A DNA stretch of 64,000 nucleotides from Micromonospora sp. CP22 (GTDB lineage Bacteria; Actinomycetota; Actinomycetes; Mycobacteriales; Micromonosporaceae). The notes beneath the pieces were generated by a model. The model searched no databases. It saw only the letters and a program-made list of their open reading frames with translations, and was not told the DNA's origin. The position numbers were made by a program, and so were the translations under genes. The stretch lies in assembly GCF_009712475.1 (NCBI RefSeq), contig NZ_VCJO01000003.1, positions 1 through 64,000 of the forward strand, written 5' to 3'. Shown here one piece after another: positions 1 to 7,818 of this stretch. Each line of letters opens with the position of its first letter. Positions within the stretch are counted from its first letter, which is position 1.

Positions 1-123
1 AGGCGCCGCGTTCACCGTCACCAGGCCACCGGCCACCAGGACCACGGCAGCAGCCGCAGCCAACCCCGACCGCCAACCGCGTCGGGGTGGGGAGGTGGGA
101 CGAACCTCACCGAGGGACTTCAT
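1..123 (-). CDS. Secreted protein, N-terminal fragment
   Basis: Only the first 41 codons lie in the window; the rest runs off the left edge. The ATG at 121-123 has a GGAG ribosome site 9 nt upstream. The peptide begins MKSLGEVRPTSPPRRGWRSG and continues with an Ala/Val/Leu-rich stretch of about 17 residues, a typical Sec or Tat-like signal sequence with arginines before the hydrophobic core. The mature protein is not visible, so no function can be assigned. It lies downstream of, and in the same direction as, the GH53 galactanase, separated by about 290 bp that hold a LacI-type operator candidate. A carbohydrate-active secreted enzyme is therefore a reasonable guess. Confidence 0.7.
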   Translation of the reverse strand, partial: MKSLGEVRPTSPPRRGWRSGLAAAAAVVLVAGGLVTVNAAP

Positions 124-338
124 GGTCCGCTCCTTCGATTAGGGCCACACGTGCAGTCCGTGGATGCCGTGCGGATGTGCCGGCGTCGGGTGGTGGCGTC
201 AGCACGTGGTGTCATGCGATCGGGTCGCCTGAATGGCCGACCAGCGTGACGACGTGCCCAGGTCGAGGCTGGCCGGCGTGCGACCACGGTGGGGAATCCG
301 GCTCCCGGCAGCCACGAAACCCCATCCGTGACAGCGAA

Positions 339-350
339 GTTAGCGTTAAC
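339..350. promoter_or_regulatory. LacI-family operator candidate
   Basis: GTTAGCGTTAAC is a 12-bp near-palindrome (10 of 12 positions symmetric) with a central CG, the usual design of LacI/GalR-family operators. It sits in the 291-bp gap between the GH53 gene and the signal-peptide gene at the left edge, about 215 bp upstream of the latter. No LacI gene is in the window, so the regulator is unknown. Confidence 0.4.
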
Positions 351-414
351 GTCGTCATACGTCAAACGACAGAGGTCTATGCCTTGATCGGCTTCGCCGG
401 GCCCGGTCCGACGG

Positions 415-1518
415 TCACGGAGTCCAGGACAGGTTCGGGTTGACCCGCCCGAACCAGTCGAAGACGGCCATGTTGTCCCAGCCGTTACCGGTTCCGTTGA
501 TGTCCGCCGGGTCCCATCCGTTGCCCCGGATCGCGTACCAGGTCGGCTCCCAGTAGAAGACGCCGACCGCGCCGGCGTTGCGCGCGGTGTTCTGCACCCA
601 ACTGAACTGCTGCGCCTGCCCCGACCAGGTGGCCGGGATGTCGTCACAGCGCGCGGTGCCGGAGATGACGTTCGGCTGTTGGTCGGCGTCGGCCGTGGTG
701 AACGGGTACGCCGTCTCGGCGATCACCACCGGCTTGCCGTAGCGGGACCGCACGTCGGCGATCACGTTGTACAGATTGGCCAACGTGCCGTGCCAGTGGC
801 AGTAGTAGGACAGGGCGGTGACGTCCCAGGTGACCCCCTGCGCCCTGATCCCGTCGTAGAACCAGCGGGCGTTGGCGTTGCTGTCCGCGTTCGCCGTGTG
901 GATCCACACCTGGGTGCCGCCGTGGCACGCCTTGGTGGCCCGGTAACCCTGCTTGAGCAGACTCGCCAGTGGGGCGAAGTCGTTGTTGACCACCCGCCCG
1001 GCGGGCCACAGCATGCCGACGTTGATCTCATTGCCGATCTGCACCGCGTCCGGCGTGGTGCCCTGCGCCCTCAGCGCGGTGCAGACGTCGTAGGTGTAGG
1101 CGTAGACGTCCTCCTGCAACCGACTCAGCGAGTGGTCGGCCCAGGCCGCCGGCGGGTACTGCTTGCCCGGGTCGGCCCAGGTGTCCGAGTAGTGAAAGTC
1201 GATCAGCAGCTTGAAGCCCTTGGCCTTGATCGCCCTGGCCTGCTGGAGCACCCGGGCCTTGTTGTTGTAGCCGCTGGCCGGATTGTTCCAGACGCGCAGC
1301 CGCAGATAGTTGACGCCCTTCGAGGCGAGGATGTCGTAGGGATCGGCCTGCGCGCCGGAGGCGTCGTAGTAGCGCGCGCCGAGGTCGAGGCTGCGTTGCA
1401 GCGAGGAGACGTCGGCGCCGCGCATGGTGAGCGTGTTGGCCGCCTGCGCGGGGGCGGTCAGGGCCAGCGGGGCCGCGAGGACGACCACCGCCGCCAAGGC
1501 CCGGAGGGACGGTTTCAT
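415..1518 (-). CDS. Secreted GH53 arabinogalactan endo-beta-1,4-galactanase
   Basis: 367 aa. Hydrolyses internal beta-1,4-galactosidic bonds of plant galactan outside the cell. A 26-residue signal peptide ending AQA is followed by the GH53 (clan GH-A) barrel. The family features are visible: LRLRVWNNP around residue 74, DFHYSDTWADPGKQ at 107, the acid/base Glu165 in QIGNEIN and the nucleophile Glu268 in VIAETAYPFT. The length is normal for a single-domain enzyme, with no carbohydrate-binding module. The start ATG has GAAGGAG upstream (around 1520-1532). The neighbouring gene at the left edge also codes for a secreted protein, and the divergent neighbour is an SMP-30 lactonase. The family assignment is secure; the exact substrate is inferred from the family. 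Confidence 0.93.
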   Translation of the reverse strand: MKPSLRALAAVVVLAAPLALTAPAQAANTLTMRGADVSSLQRSLDLGARYYDASGAQADPYDILASKGVNYLRLRVWNNPASGYNNKARVLQQARAIKAKGFKLLIDFHYSDTWADPGKQYPPAAWADHSLSRLQEDVYAYTYDVCTALRAQGTTPDAVQIGNEINVGMLWPAGRVVNNDFAPLASLLKQGYRATKACHGGTQVWIHTANADSNANARWFYDGIRAQGVTWDVTALSYYCHWHGTLANLYNVIADVRSRYGKPVVIAETAYPFTTADADQQPNVISGTARCDDIPATWSGQAQQFSWVQNTARNAGAVGVFYWEPTWYAIRGNGWDPADINGTGNGWDNMAVFDWFGRVNPNLSWTP

Positions 1519-1703
1519 GGCGCTCCTTCACATCCAGGGATGCGGATGCCCGAGAGGTTCGGGCGTGTCCGGTGTGCCGCCGGACGGCTCGACACCAGGC
1601 AAGGTGGTGACATGTGTCGATGGCTTGGGTCGACAGTCAGCGTGACCCATGCCGGCCCTCGACGCCAGCCCCCAGTCTCGTAAGGGCCGCGCGGTGCGCC
1701 GCA

Positions 1704-1709
1704 TAGCAT
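1704..1709 (+). promoter_or_regulatory. -10 element, leaderless start of the SMP-30 gene
   Basis: TAGCAT lies seven bases before the ATG at 1717 and no Shine-Dalgarno sequence precedes that ATG. This is the layout of a leaderless actinobacterial transcript, with +1 at or beside the A of ATG. Confidence 0.45.
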
Positions 1710-1716
1710 CCGGTAC

Positions 1717-2622
1717 ATGACGGAGGAGCGCATACCCACGCGGTGGGACATCCTGGACGAGCGGTTCGCGGCGGTGGGCGGTGACCGCGTGGTGCGGCGG
1801 CTGTTCGACGGCGGGCGGTGGTTGGAAGGGCCCGCGTACTCGGCGGCCTGGCGTTGCCTGCTGTTCAGTGACATCCCGAACGACCGGGTGTTGCGGTGGG
1901 ACGAGATCACCGGCCGCTGCGACGTCTTCCAGGCGTCCGCGGGCTACCCCAACGGCCGGACCATCGACCGTCTCGGCCGCGTGGTGACCTGCGAGCACGG
2001 CAACCGGCGGGTCACCCGGACCGAGCCCGACGGATCGCTGACCGTGGTGGCGGACCGGTGGCAGGGCAAGCGGTTCAACAGCCCGAACGACATCGTCGAG
2101 ACCTCGGACGGCGCGTTGTGGTTCACCGACCCGAGCTACGGCATCGACAGCGACTACGAGGGGCACCGGGCCGAGCCGGAACTCGACGGCTGCCACGTCT
2201 ACCGCTGCTCGCCGGACGGCCGGGTGGAGCGGGTCGCCGACGACTTCCTACGCCCCAACGGCCTCGCGTTCTCCGCCGACGAGCGCCGCCTGTTCATCGT
2301 CGACACCAGGCGTCGCCACCTGCGTCACTTCGACGTGGACCCGGACGGGAGACTGCGCGACCGGGGCGTACTCGCCGAGTGCGACGCCGGATCGTTCGAC
2401 GGGATCCGGCTCGACCGGGAGGGCAGGTTGTGGGTCGCCGCCCACGACGGTCTGCACTGCTTCGACCAGCAGGGCACGCTGCTCGGCAAGCTCCGGCTGC
2501 CGGAGATCTGCTCGAACCTCACCTTCGGCGGTCGCAAGCGCAACCAGCTGTTCGTGACCGCCACGACCTCGGTCTACTCGCTCGCGCTCAACGTCACCGG
2601 CGCGGGCCCGACCGGTCGTTAG
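1717..2622 (+). CDS. SMP-30/gluconolactonase/LRE-like hydrolase
   Basis: 301 aa, cytoplasmic (no signal peptide). Six-bladed beta-propeller lactonase family that opens sugar lactones such as gluconolactone in a divalent-metal-dependent reaction. The expected metal and substrate residues are present: Glu37 (WLEGPAY), Asn124 (NSPND), Asn181 (RPNGLAF) and Asp228 (SFDGIRLD). WFTDPSYG near 135 is also typical. The length fits the family. It is convergent with the following operon (26-bp gap) and divergent from the galactanase, so a role in sugar oxidation is plausible; the substrate cannot be read from sequence. Translation probably starts leaderless. Confidence 0.87.
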   Translation: MTEERIPTRWDILDERFAAVGGDRVVRRLFDGGRWLEGPAYSAAWRCLLFSDIPNDRVLRWDEITGRCDVFQASAGYPNGRTIDRLGRVVTCEHGNRRVTRTEPDGSLTVVADRWQGKRFNSPNDIVETSDGALWFTDPSYGIDSDYEGHRAEPELDGCHVYRCSPDGRVERVADDFLRPNGLAFSADERRLFIVDTRRRHLRHFDVDPDGRLRDRGVLAECDAGSFDGIRLDREGRLWVAAHDGLHCFDQQGTLLGKLRLPEICSNLTFGGRKRNQLFVTATTSVYSLALNVTGAGPTGR

Positions 2623-2648
2623 GCCGGGCCGCGACAGCGGCGTCCCGC

Positions 2649-3776
2649 TCACCCCGCCGGTGAGCCGCCGGGCAGGGAGACCACCAGCTCCTGGGGACGG
2701 TGGTCGGACACCGGGTGCCCGGTACCGAACCGGTAGGAGTGCACCCGCACGTCGGCCGACACGAACGCCCAGTCCAACCGCCACCACTGCGGCCAGCCGG
2801 GGCTGTCCGCCCAGCTCGCCGGGTACAGCGACGGCATCGCGTAGGCGGCGTCGCGCAGGCCGTCGGGCAGCTTGCGCAGGTCACCCATGGCAGGGCTGGT
2901 GTTCAGGTCACCGGCGAGCAGCTTCGGATGCGGGTTGGCGGCCACGTCCGCGGCCAGGACCCGCCACTGCGGTTCGCGCTGCGCGTACTGCTCGCGCAGC
3001 ACCCGGTAGAAGGCCCGGTCGAACAGACTGTGGTCGGGTGACAGCTGCACGGGCAGGTGCAGGTTGTACATCGACAATACCCGACCGCCACCGACGTCCA
3101 GGTCGGTACGCAGGGTCTTGTAGCGCCACCCGTCACCCGCCCCGGCGACCTCCGGCGGCAGATCGTCGGCCAGCAGCGGCTCCTGCCGCAGCACCGGCAG
3201 GCGCGAGACGGTCACCAGTTCACCGACGGCCACCACGTGGAAACCGGGGAACTCGGCGCGCAGCCGCTCCAGGTCCGTCTCCGTCGGCCCGGCGGTCCGC
3301 GCGTACCAGTACTCCTGCAACAGGTAGACGTCGGCGTCGGCCTCCCGCAGCATCCGGTACATCGTCTCGGTCTGGTCGCCCTCGTCCCAGTAGTCGGTGT
3401 TCCACACGAAGACCCGTACCGCGTCGGGCGGCGCGACACCGTCACCGCCCTGCCACCGACGGATGTTGACGCCGGACTGGCCCGCGCCGAGCAGCAGCGC
3501 GACGGCGGCGAGCAGCGCCACCGTGCGCCGCCGTCGGCGCAGCACCGCCGCGCCGACGCCCAGGGTGAGGGGAATGAGGACGAAGGTCAGCGGCGGCACG
3601 GCGTCCACCGCGAGCCACAACCACCACCGCCCGCTGATCACCAGGTGCGTGACGGTGAACGCGAGCCACAGCGCGGCGGCGACGACCAGGAACGCCGCGG
3701 GCAGGCGACGTGGTGCCGCGCGGGTGGACGCGTCCGGTTCGGTGCCGGCCACGGCCACCGGCGCGGCCGTCGTCAC
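2649..3776 (-). CDS. Membrane-anchored endonuclease/exonuclease/phosphatase-fold protein
   Basis: 375 aa from a GTG that overlaps the stop of the upstream GT2 (GTGA). The first ~110 residues hold about three membrane segments (around 23-40, 45-75 and 83-98). The rest is an EEP-fold domain starting VFVWNTDYWDEGDQT, with LLQEYW, the NLHLP strand, LLAGDLNTSPAMGD and a C-terminal GHPVSDHRP, which carry the Asp/Asn/His catalytic set of the family. The EEP domain probably faces outside. Members of this architecture are phosphodiesterases of unknown substrate. As the last gene of the six-gene glycan operon it may cleave a phospho-sugar or phospholipid intermediate; that is inference. Confidence 0.82.
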   Translation of the reverse strand: MTTAAPVAVAGTEPDASTRAAPRRLPAAFLVVAAALWLAFTVTHLVISGRWWLWLAVDAVPPLTFVLIPLTLGVGAAVLRRRRRTVALLAAVALLLGAGQSGVNIRRWQGGDGVAPPDAVRVFVWNTDYWDEGDQTETMYRMLREADADVYLLQEYWYARTAGPTETDLERLRAEFPGFHVVAVGELVTVSRLPVLRQEPLLADDLPPEVAGAGDGWRYKTLRTDLDVGGGRVLSMYNLHLPVQLSPDHSLFDRAFYRVLREQYAQREPQWRVLAADVAANPHPKLLAGDLNTSPAMGDLRKLPDGLRDAAYAMPSLYPASWADSPGWPQWWRLDWAFVSADVRVHSYRFGTGHPVSDHRPQELVVSLPGGSPAG

Positions 3777-4810
3777 GCCGACTCCCACCGGGGGGTGCTG
3801 TCGATCGGGAAGGAGGCGTCGTACAGCTGCCGGAAGGGCCGGGACAACACCCACTGCACGGCACCGGTCGCCACCCCGGCGCTGATGGTCACGTTGACCA
3901 CGAAGTGCAGCGCGGCGAAGCCGAGCAGGGCCAGCAGTCCGTGCCGGCGCAGCACGAACCGGTACATCCCCGCGTCGCAGGCCAGCGACGTGGCGAGCAG
4001 GGCGACCGGGACGACGGCACCGACGGGGCCCAGCACCAGCGGTACGGCCAGCGCCGGCAGCGCGGCGAAGGCGGCGAGGCTGCCTCCGGCACGGGAGGCC
4101 GTCTCGAAGCCCTTGCTGAATCGCCGGGCCCGCGCGTACAGCGGGATCCGCAGCCGTCCCCGGTGGAACAGCTTGCGGAGCAACCCGACCAGTTCGTGAT
4201 CGTGGTCGTGCCGGCCGCGTACCTCGGAGGTGAGCACCATCCGGTGCCGACGGGTCAGCCGGTAGCCGTAGTCGACCTCCTCGGTCTGCCGCAGGGCCGG
4301 GTTGAACGGCCCGACCTCGTCGTAGACGCTGCGGCGGATGACGCACATCGCCGGGAAGAGGAACGATATGTCGCCCTCGGAGCTGATCGACCAGTAGTGG
4401 TACTGCAGGCCCCGGTAGCGCGAGACGAGGGTGTCGTGGAGCAGCGGCTCGGCGTCCTGGATGCCGCAGACCGCCCCGATGGTCGGGTCCTCGGTGAGGA
4501 TCCGCACCGCGGTGGCCACCGCGTCCGGTGCCAGGGCCAGGTCGGAGTCCACATAGCAGATCAGCTCGCCTCGGGTGTGTGCGGCGCCCACGTTGCGGGC
4601 GGTACCGCAGCCACCGTTGACGCCGGTGCTGACCACGTTCACACCGAGGGCGGCGGCCACCGCGACGGACTGGTCGGTGCTGCAGTCGTCGACCATCAGC
4701 AACTCGATGTTCGGGTACGTCTGGTCGAGAATGGACCGCAGGCACAGATCCAGTGACTCGGCGTAGTTGTAGTTCGGCACGATTATCGAGACCAGCGGCA
4801 GCTCGTTCAT
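3773..4810 (-). CDS. GT2 glycosyltransferase with C-terminal membrane segments
   Basis: 345 aa. ATG at 4810 overlaps the stop of the preceding GT2 (ATGA). A GT-A domain occupies about residues 1-230: VSIIVPNYNYAESL, VDDCSTD (nucleotide-sugar site), YVDSDLAL (the DXD) and GRHDHDHELVGLLRKLFHRG. The C-terminal third has two or three hydrophobic segments, so the enzyme is membrane-bound. It is a clear paralogue of the gene upstream (same PNYNYA, DDCSTD, HDHDHEL and MYRFV motifs), and two further relatives lie at 9401 and 13859. It probably transfers a sugar onto a lipid-linked acceptor; donor and acceptor are unknown. Confidence 0.88.
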   Translation of the reverse strand: MNELPLVSIIVPNYNYAESLDLCLRSILDQTYPNIELLMVDDCSTDQSVAVAAALGVNVVSTGVNGGCGTARNVGAAHTRGELICYVDSDLALAPDAVATAVRILTEDPTIGAVCGIQDAEPLLHDTLVSRYRGLQYHYWSISSEGDISFLFPAMCVIRRSVYDEVGPFNPALRQTEEVDYGYRLTRRHRMVLTSEVRGRHDHDHELVGLLRKLFHRGRLRIPLYARARRFSKGFETASRAGGSLAAFAALPALAVPLVLGPVGAVVPVALLATSLACDAGMYRFVLRRHGLLALLGFAALHFVVNVTISAGVATGAVQWVLSRPFRQLYDASFPIDSTPRWESA

Positions 4811-5820
4811 CGGGTCGCGACCTCCGGACGGTCGTAGAGCCGGCGGAACCGGGCCGAGGCCAGCCAGGCGGCCACACCGCACGCCGCGGCGACGGCGATG
4901 ACTAGGTTGAGGAAGAAGTGCATCGCGATGAAGTAGATCAGAAACAGGGCGCCGCGTTCAGCCCACACGAACCGGTACATGGGCGCGTCGCCGGCGATGA
5001 ACGCGATCAGCGCGGCGATCGGCACCAGGAGGAACAGCGGGCCGAACAGCAGCGGCAGCACGGTGGTCAGCAGCGCCAGCGGGGCGGCGATGCTCACCCA
5101 GGCCCGGGGGCCGCTGCGCAGGCCGCCGGGGAACTCCGGCTTTCGGGCGTAGAGCGGAATGTGCAGGGCGGTACGGGTGAACACCTTGCGCACCAGCACA
5201 CCGAGTTCGTGGTCGTGGTCGTGCACACCGCGTACCCGGGGGGAGAGCAGGATCCGGTAGCGCTGCGCGAGCCGCATCCCGTAGTCGGCGTTCTCGGTCT
5301 CCCGCAGCTCCGGGTTGAACGGTCCCACCTCGTTGAAGACCCGCGCCGGGATGGCCAGCAACGCGGTGTACAGCGTCATGATCTGGCCCTCGTCGGCGAT
5401 CAACCAGTAGGACTGTTGCAGGCAGCGGTACTCCTCCAACAGGCTGTCCCGGATCAGCGGCACCGGGTCGTAGTTGCCGCAGACCGCCCCGATCGTCGGG
5501 TCGGCGGTGAGCAGTTCGACCGCGTTGGCCACCGCGTCGGGCCGGGCGGCCACGTCCGAGTCGATGAAGAACAGGATCTCCCCCGCCGCAGCCGCCGCGC
5601 CCAGGTTGCGCGCCGCCGCCGGCCCTCCGTTTCGCGGGGTACGCAGCACCTGCGCCCCGTGTGCCTCGGCGACCGCGACCGAGTCGTCGGTACTGCAGTC
5701 GTCCACCACGATGATCTCCAGGTGGGGATATGTCTGCGCGCGCAGCGAGTCCAGGCAGAGGTGCAGCGCACGGGCGTAGTTGTAGTTCGGCACGATGACC
5801 GACACCAGGGGTTGCTTCAT
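4807..5820 (-). CDS. GT2 glycosyltransferase with C-terminal membrane segments
   Basis: 337 aa, beginning MKQPLVSVIVPNYNYAR. The start shares one base with the UbiA stop (TGATG), implying translational coupling. GT-A motifs: VVDDCSTDDS, FFIDSDVAARPDA and RGVHDHDHELGVLVRKVF. Hydrophobic segments around residues 235-265 and 280-310 anchor the C-terminus. Its closest visible relative is the next gene in the operon, so the pair probably arose by tandem duplication and may add successive residues to the same lipid-linked glycan. Family is secure, substrate unknown. Confidence 0.88.
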   Translation of the reverse strand: MKQPLVSVIVPNYNYARALHLCLDSLRAQTYPHLEIIVVDDCSTDDSVAVAEAHGAQVLRTPRNGGPAAARNLGAAAAAGEILFFIDSDVAARPDAVANAVELLTADPTIGAVCGNYDPVPLIRDSLLEEYRCLQQSYWLIADEGQIMTLYTALLAIPARVFNEVGPFNPELRETENADYGMRLAQRYRILLSPRVRGVHDHDHELGVLVRKVFTRTALHIPLYARKPEFPGGLRSGPRAWVSIAAPLALLTTVLPLLFGPLFLLVPIAALIAFIAGDAPMYRFVWAERGALFLIYFIAMHFFLNLVIAVAAACGVAAWLASARFRRLYDRPEVATR

Positions 5821-6788
5821 CAACTGTCCGTCCAGGTCAGCAGGTTGGGGTAACGGGCGATGATCTGGGCCAGCGCCAACGTGACACCGGCCAGCGCGGC
5901 GCACACGACGATGGTCCGGTCCCTCAGCAGGATCCGGATCGGGTCGCCGCCACCGCGCAGCACCAGGACGGCCTGGAGATAGCGGAAGGCGGCGAGCAGA
6001 CCCAGCGGTACGACGATGGCCAGTGCGAGCGGCGGGTACGCGTCGACCGGCGCGTCGATGTGCAGGTACAGCAGGAAGGTGGTGCCGGCCAGCGAGGCGG
6101 TGAGCCCGAGCAGGTGGTCGGTGAGCAGCAGGTTGTAGCCGTCCAACGCCGGTCGGTGGGGTGTCCCCAGGGCAGCCAGCTCGTGGCGGCGCTTGCCGAG
6201 GATGAGCACCAGGCACCCGCTGAACACGGCGGTGAGCAGCAGGCTGGAGACCTCCGCGCCGGTGGCCGCGTACCCCTGCAACACCCGCAGCACGAAGCCG
6301 GCGGAGACCACACAGACGTCCAGCAGTGGCACGTGTTTGAGCCACCTGCTGTAGGCGGTGGTCAGCACCAGGTAGGTCAGCAGCGGCCACCAGTTCACGG
6401 CCGGTCCGGCGACGATCACCGCGACCAGCGCGACACCGAGCACGCCCGCGTACACCCAGGCCACCGCGACCGAGACGCGGCCCGCGGCGATCGGGCGGTT
6501 GCGTTTGCCCGGGTGTTCCCGGTCGCGGTCACGGTCGGCGATGTCGTTGACCACGTAGATCACCGAGGAGGCCAGCGTGAACGCGATGACCGCCCAGAGG
6601 CATCGCCACAGGGTCGCGCCGGTCCACACCGGGGTGTCGGCCAGCGCGAGCGGCACGGCGAGCAGGTTCTTCACGGCGTGGCCGGGGCGGGCCAGCGCCA
6701 CCAGGGGTCGCAGCGGCGTGGGTAGGCGGGTGCTGCGCCGGGTGACCACCGGGGCGGGCGGCTCCACCGCGGTTTCGACGGACGTCAT
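5820..6788 (-). CDS. UbiA-family polyprenyl-phosphate phosphoribosyltransferase-like protein
   Basis: 322 aa with eight or nine hydrophobic segments after a 37-residue cytoplasmic N-terminus. The signature NDIADRDRDREHP followed by GKRNRPIAAG (from about residue 81) matches the NDxxDxxxDxxHPxKxxRPIA pattern of decaprenyl-phosphate phosphoribose (DPPR) synthases, and YSRWLKHVPLLDV is the second UbiA motif. In mycobacteria this enzyme loads phosphoribose from PRPP onto decaprenyl phosphate. Here it probably primes a polyprenyl-linked pentose or related sugar. The ATG at 6788 follows the epimerase gene by 13 bp. The exact sugar and prenyl chain are inferred, not shown. Confidence 0.85.
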   Translation of the reverse strand: MTSVETAVEPPAPVVTRRSTRLPTPLRPLVALARPGHAVKNLLAVPLALADTPVWTGATLWRCLWAVIAFTLASSVIYVVNDIADRDRDREHPGKRNRPIAAGRVSVAVAWVYAGVLGVALVAVIVAGPAVNWWPLLTYLVLTTAYSRWLKHVPLLDVCVVSAGFVLRVLQGYAATGAEVSSLLLTAVFSGCLVLILGKRRHELAALGTPHRPALDGYNLLLTDHLLGLTASLAGTTFLLYLHIDAPVDAYPPLALAIVVPLGLLAAFRYLQAVLVLRGGGDPIRILLRDRTIVVCAALAGVTLALAQIIARYPNLLTWTDS

Positions 6789-6801
6789 CGCGGCACCCCT
6801 G

Positions 6802-7818
6802 TCAGAAGAAGATCTTCGCGGCGGCCAGGGCACCCTGCTTCCAGGGGTCGCGACTCGTCCGTCCCTGCCGGGCGGGGCGGGCCCGCTGCTGTTCGGCGCG
6901 CCACCACTCGTAGGTGCGCAGAATGGCGTCCTGGTTGGACAGCTTGGGTTGGAAGCCCAGGCGTTGGCGGGCCTTCTCGGTGCTGACGTACGAGTCGGCC
7001 ATCAGTTTGTGCAGCAGGCGGCCGTAGACCGGGGACAGCTTGCTGCGTTCGAGCAGGCTGAGGGCGGCCAGTGCGGGCCGGGCGGGCAGCGAGACCACCC
7101 GGCGGCCGTGGCCGGCGGCGTCCAGGACCGCCTGGAAGTCCTCGCGGAGGGTGCCGAAGCGGTCGGCGCCGAGGTTGTAGGTGTCGTTGAAGACGTCGTC
7201 CGGGGCGTTGTGGACGGTGACCACCGCGTCGACCAGGTCGTCGACGGCGAACATCTGGATCCGCACGTCGCCGCGGCCCAGCACGGGGAAGTTGCGCCCC
7301 TCCTCGGCCCATTCGAAGAGCATCGCGAACAGACCCATGCGGCCGGGGCCGAGGAAGGTCTTGGGGCGCAGCACCGCCACCGGCAGTCCCCGGGCGCGGT
7401 GCTCCTCGGCGATCTCCTCCGCTGCCGCCTTGGCCGCGCTGTAGGTGTCGACCGGGGTACGCGGGTGCTCCTCGGGGGTGGGCACCTGCTTGGGCAGTCC
7501 GTACACGGCCGTCGACGACACGTGCACCACCCGGGTGACCTGGGCCCGCTGCGCGGCGGCGAACACGCTGCGCGTGCCGTCGACGATGACCGACTTGATC
7601 TGGTCGTCGGGGTAGCTGGGCAGGGCCGCCGCGCAGTGGATGACCAGGCTGCTGCCGGCGAAGGCGCGATCCAGTAACCGTGCGTCACGAATGTCGCCGA
7701 CGTCGGTGACGGTGCTCTCGTCGCGTAGGTCGACGCCGCGTACCTGATGGTTGTCGGCGGTGAGCCGTTCCACCAGACGGGAGCCGAGCATGCCGGCGGC
7801 GCCGGTGACCGTGATCAC
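6802..7818 (-). CDS. NAD-dependent sugar epimerase/dehydratase (extended SDR)
   Basis: 338 aa from a GTG overlapping the aminotransferase stop (GTGA). The N-terminal Rossmann motif TGAAGMLG (residues 5-12), HCAAALPS, the Ser in VHVSSTAVYG and the catalytic pair Tyr126/Lys130 in YSAAK define an extended SDR acting on nucleotide or lipid-linked sugars. VLRPKTFLGPGR is the typical substrate-side loop. Placed between an aminotransferase and a DPPR-synthase-like UbiA, it may make the keto or epimerised sugar that is then aminated. Substrate unknown. Confidence 0.85.
   Translation of the reverse strand: MITVTGAAGMLGSRLVERLTADNHQVRGVDLRDESTVTDVGDIRDARLLDRAFAGSSLVIHCAAALPSYPDDQIKSVIVDGTRSVFAAAQRAQVTRVVHVSSTAVYGLPKQVPTPEEHPRTPVDTYSAAKAAAEEIAEEHRARGLPVAVLRPKTFLGPGRMGLFAMLFEWAEEGRNFPVLGRGDVRIQMFAVDDLVDAVVTVHNAPDDVFNDTYNLGADRFGTLREDFQAVLDAAGHGRRVVSLPARPALAALSLLERSKLSPVYGRLLHKLMADSYVSTEKARQRLGFQPKLSNQDAILRTYEWWRAEQQRARPARQGRTSRDPWKQGALAAAKIFF

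Noticed and set aside
2649..4877. A single 742-residue protein joining the EEP-fold gene to upstream sequence
   Set aside because: The upstream half is out-of-frame reading of the GT2; the GTG at 3776 overlapping the GT2 stop is the natural start.
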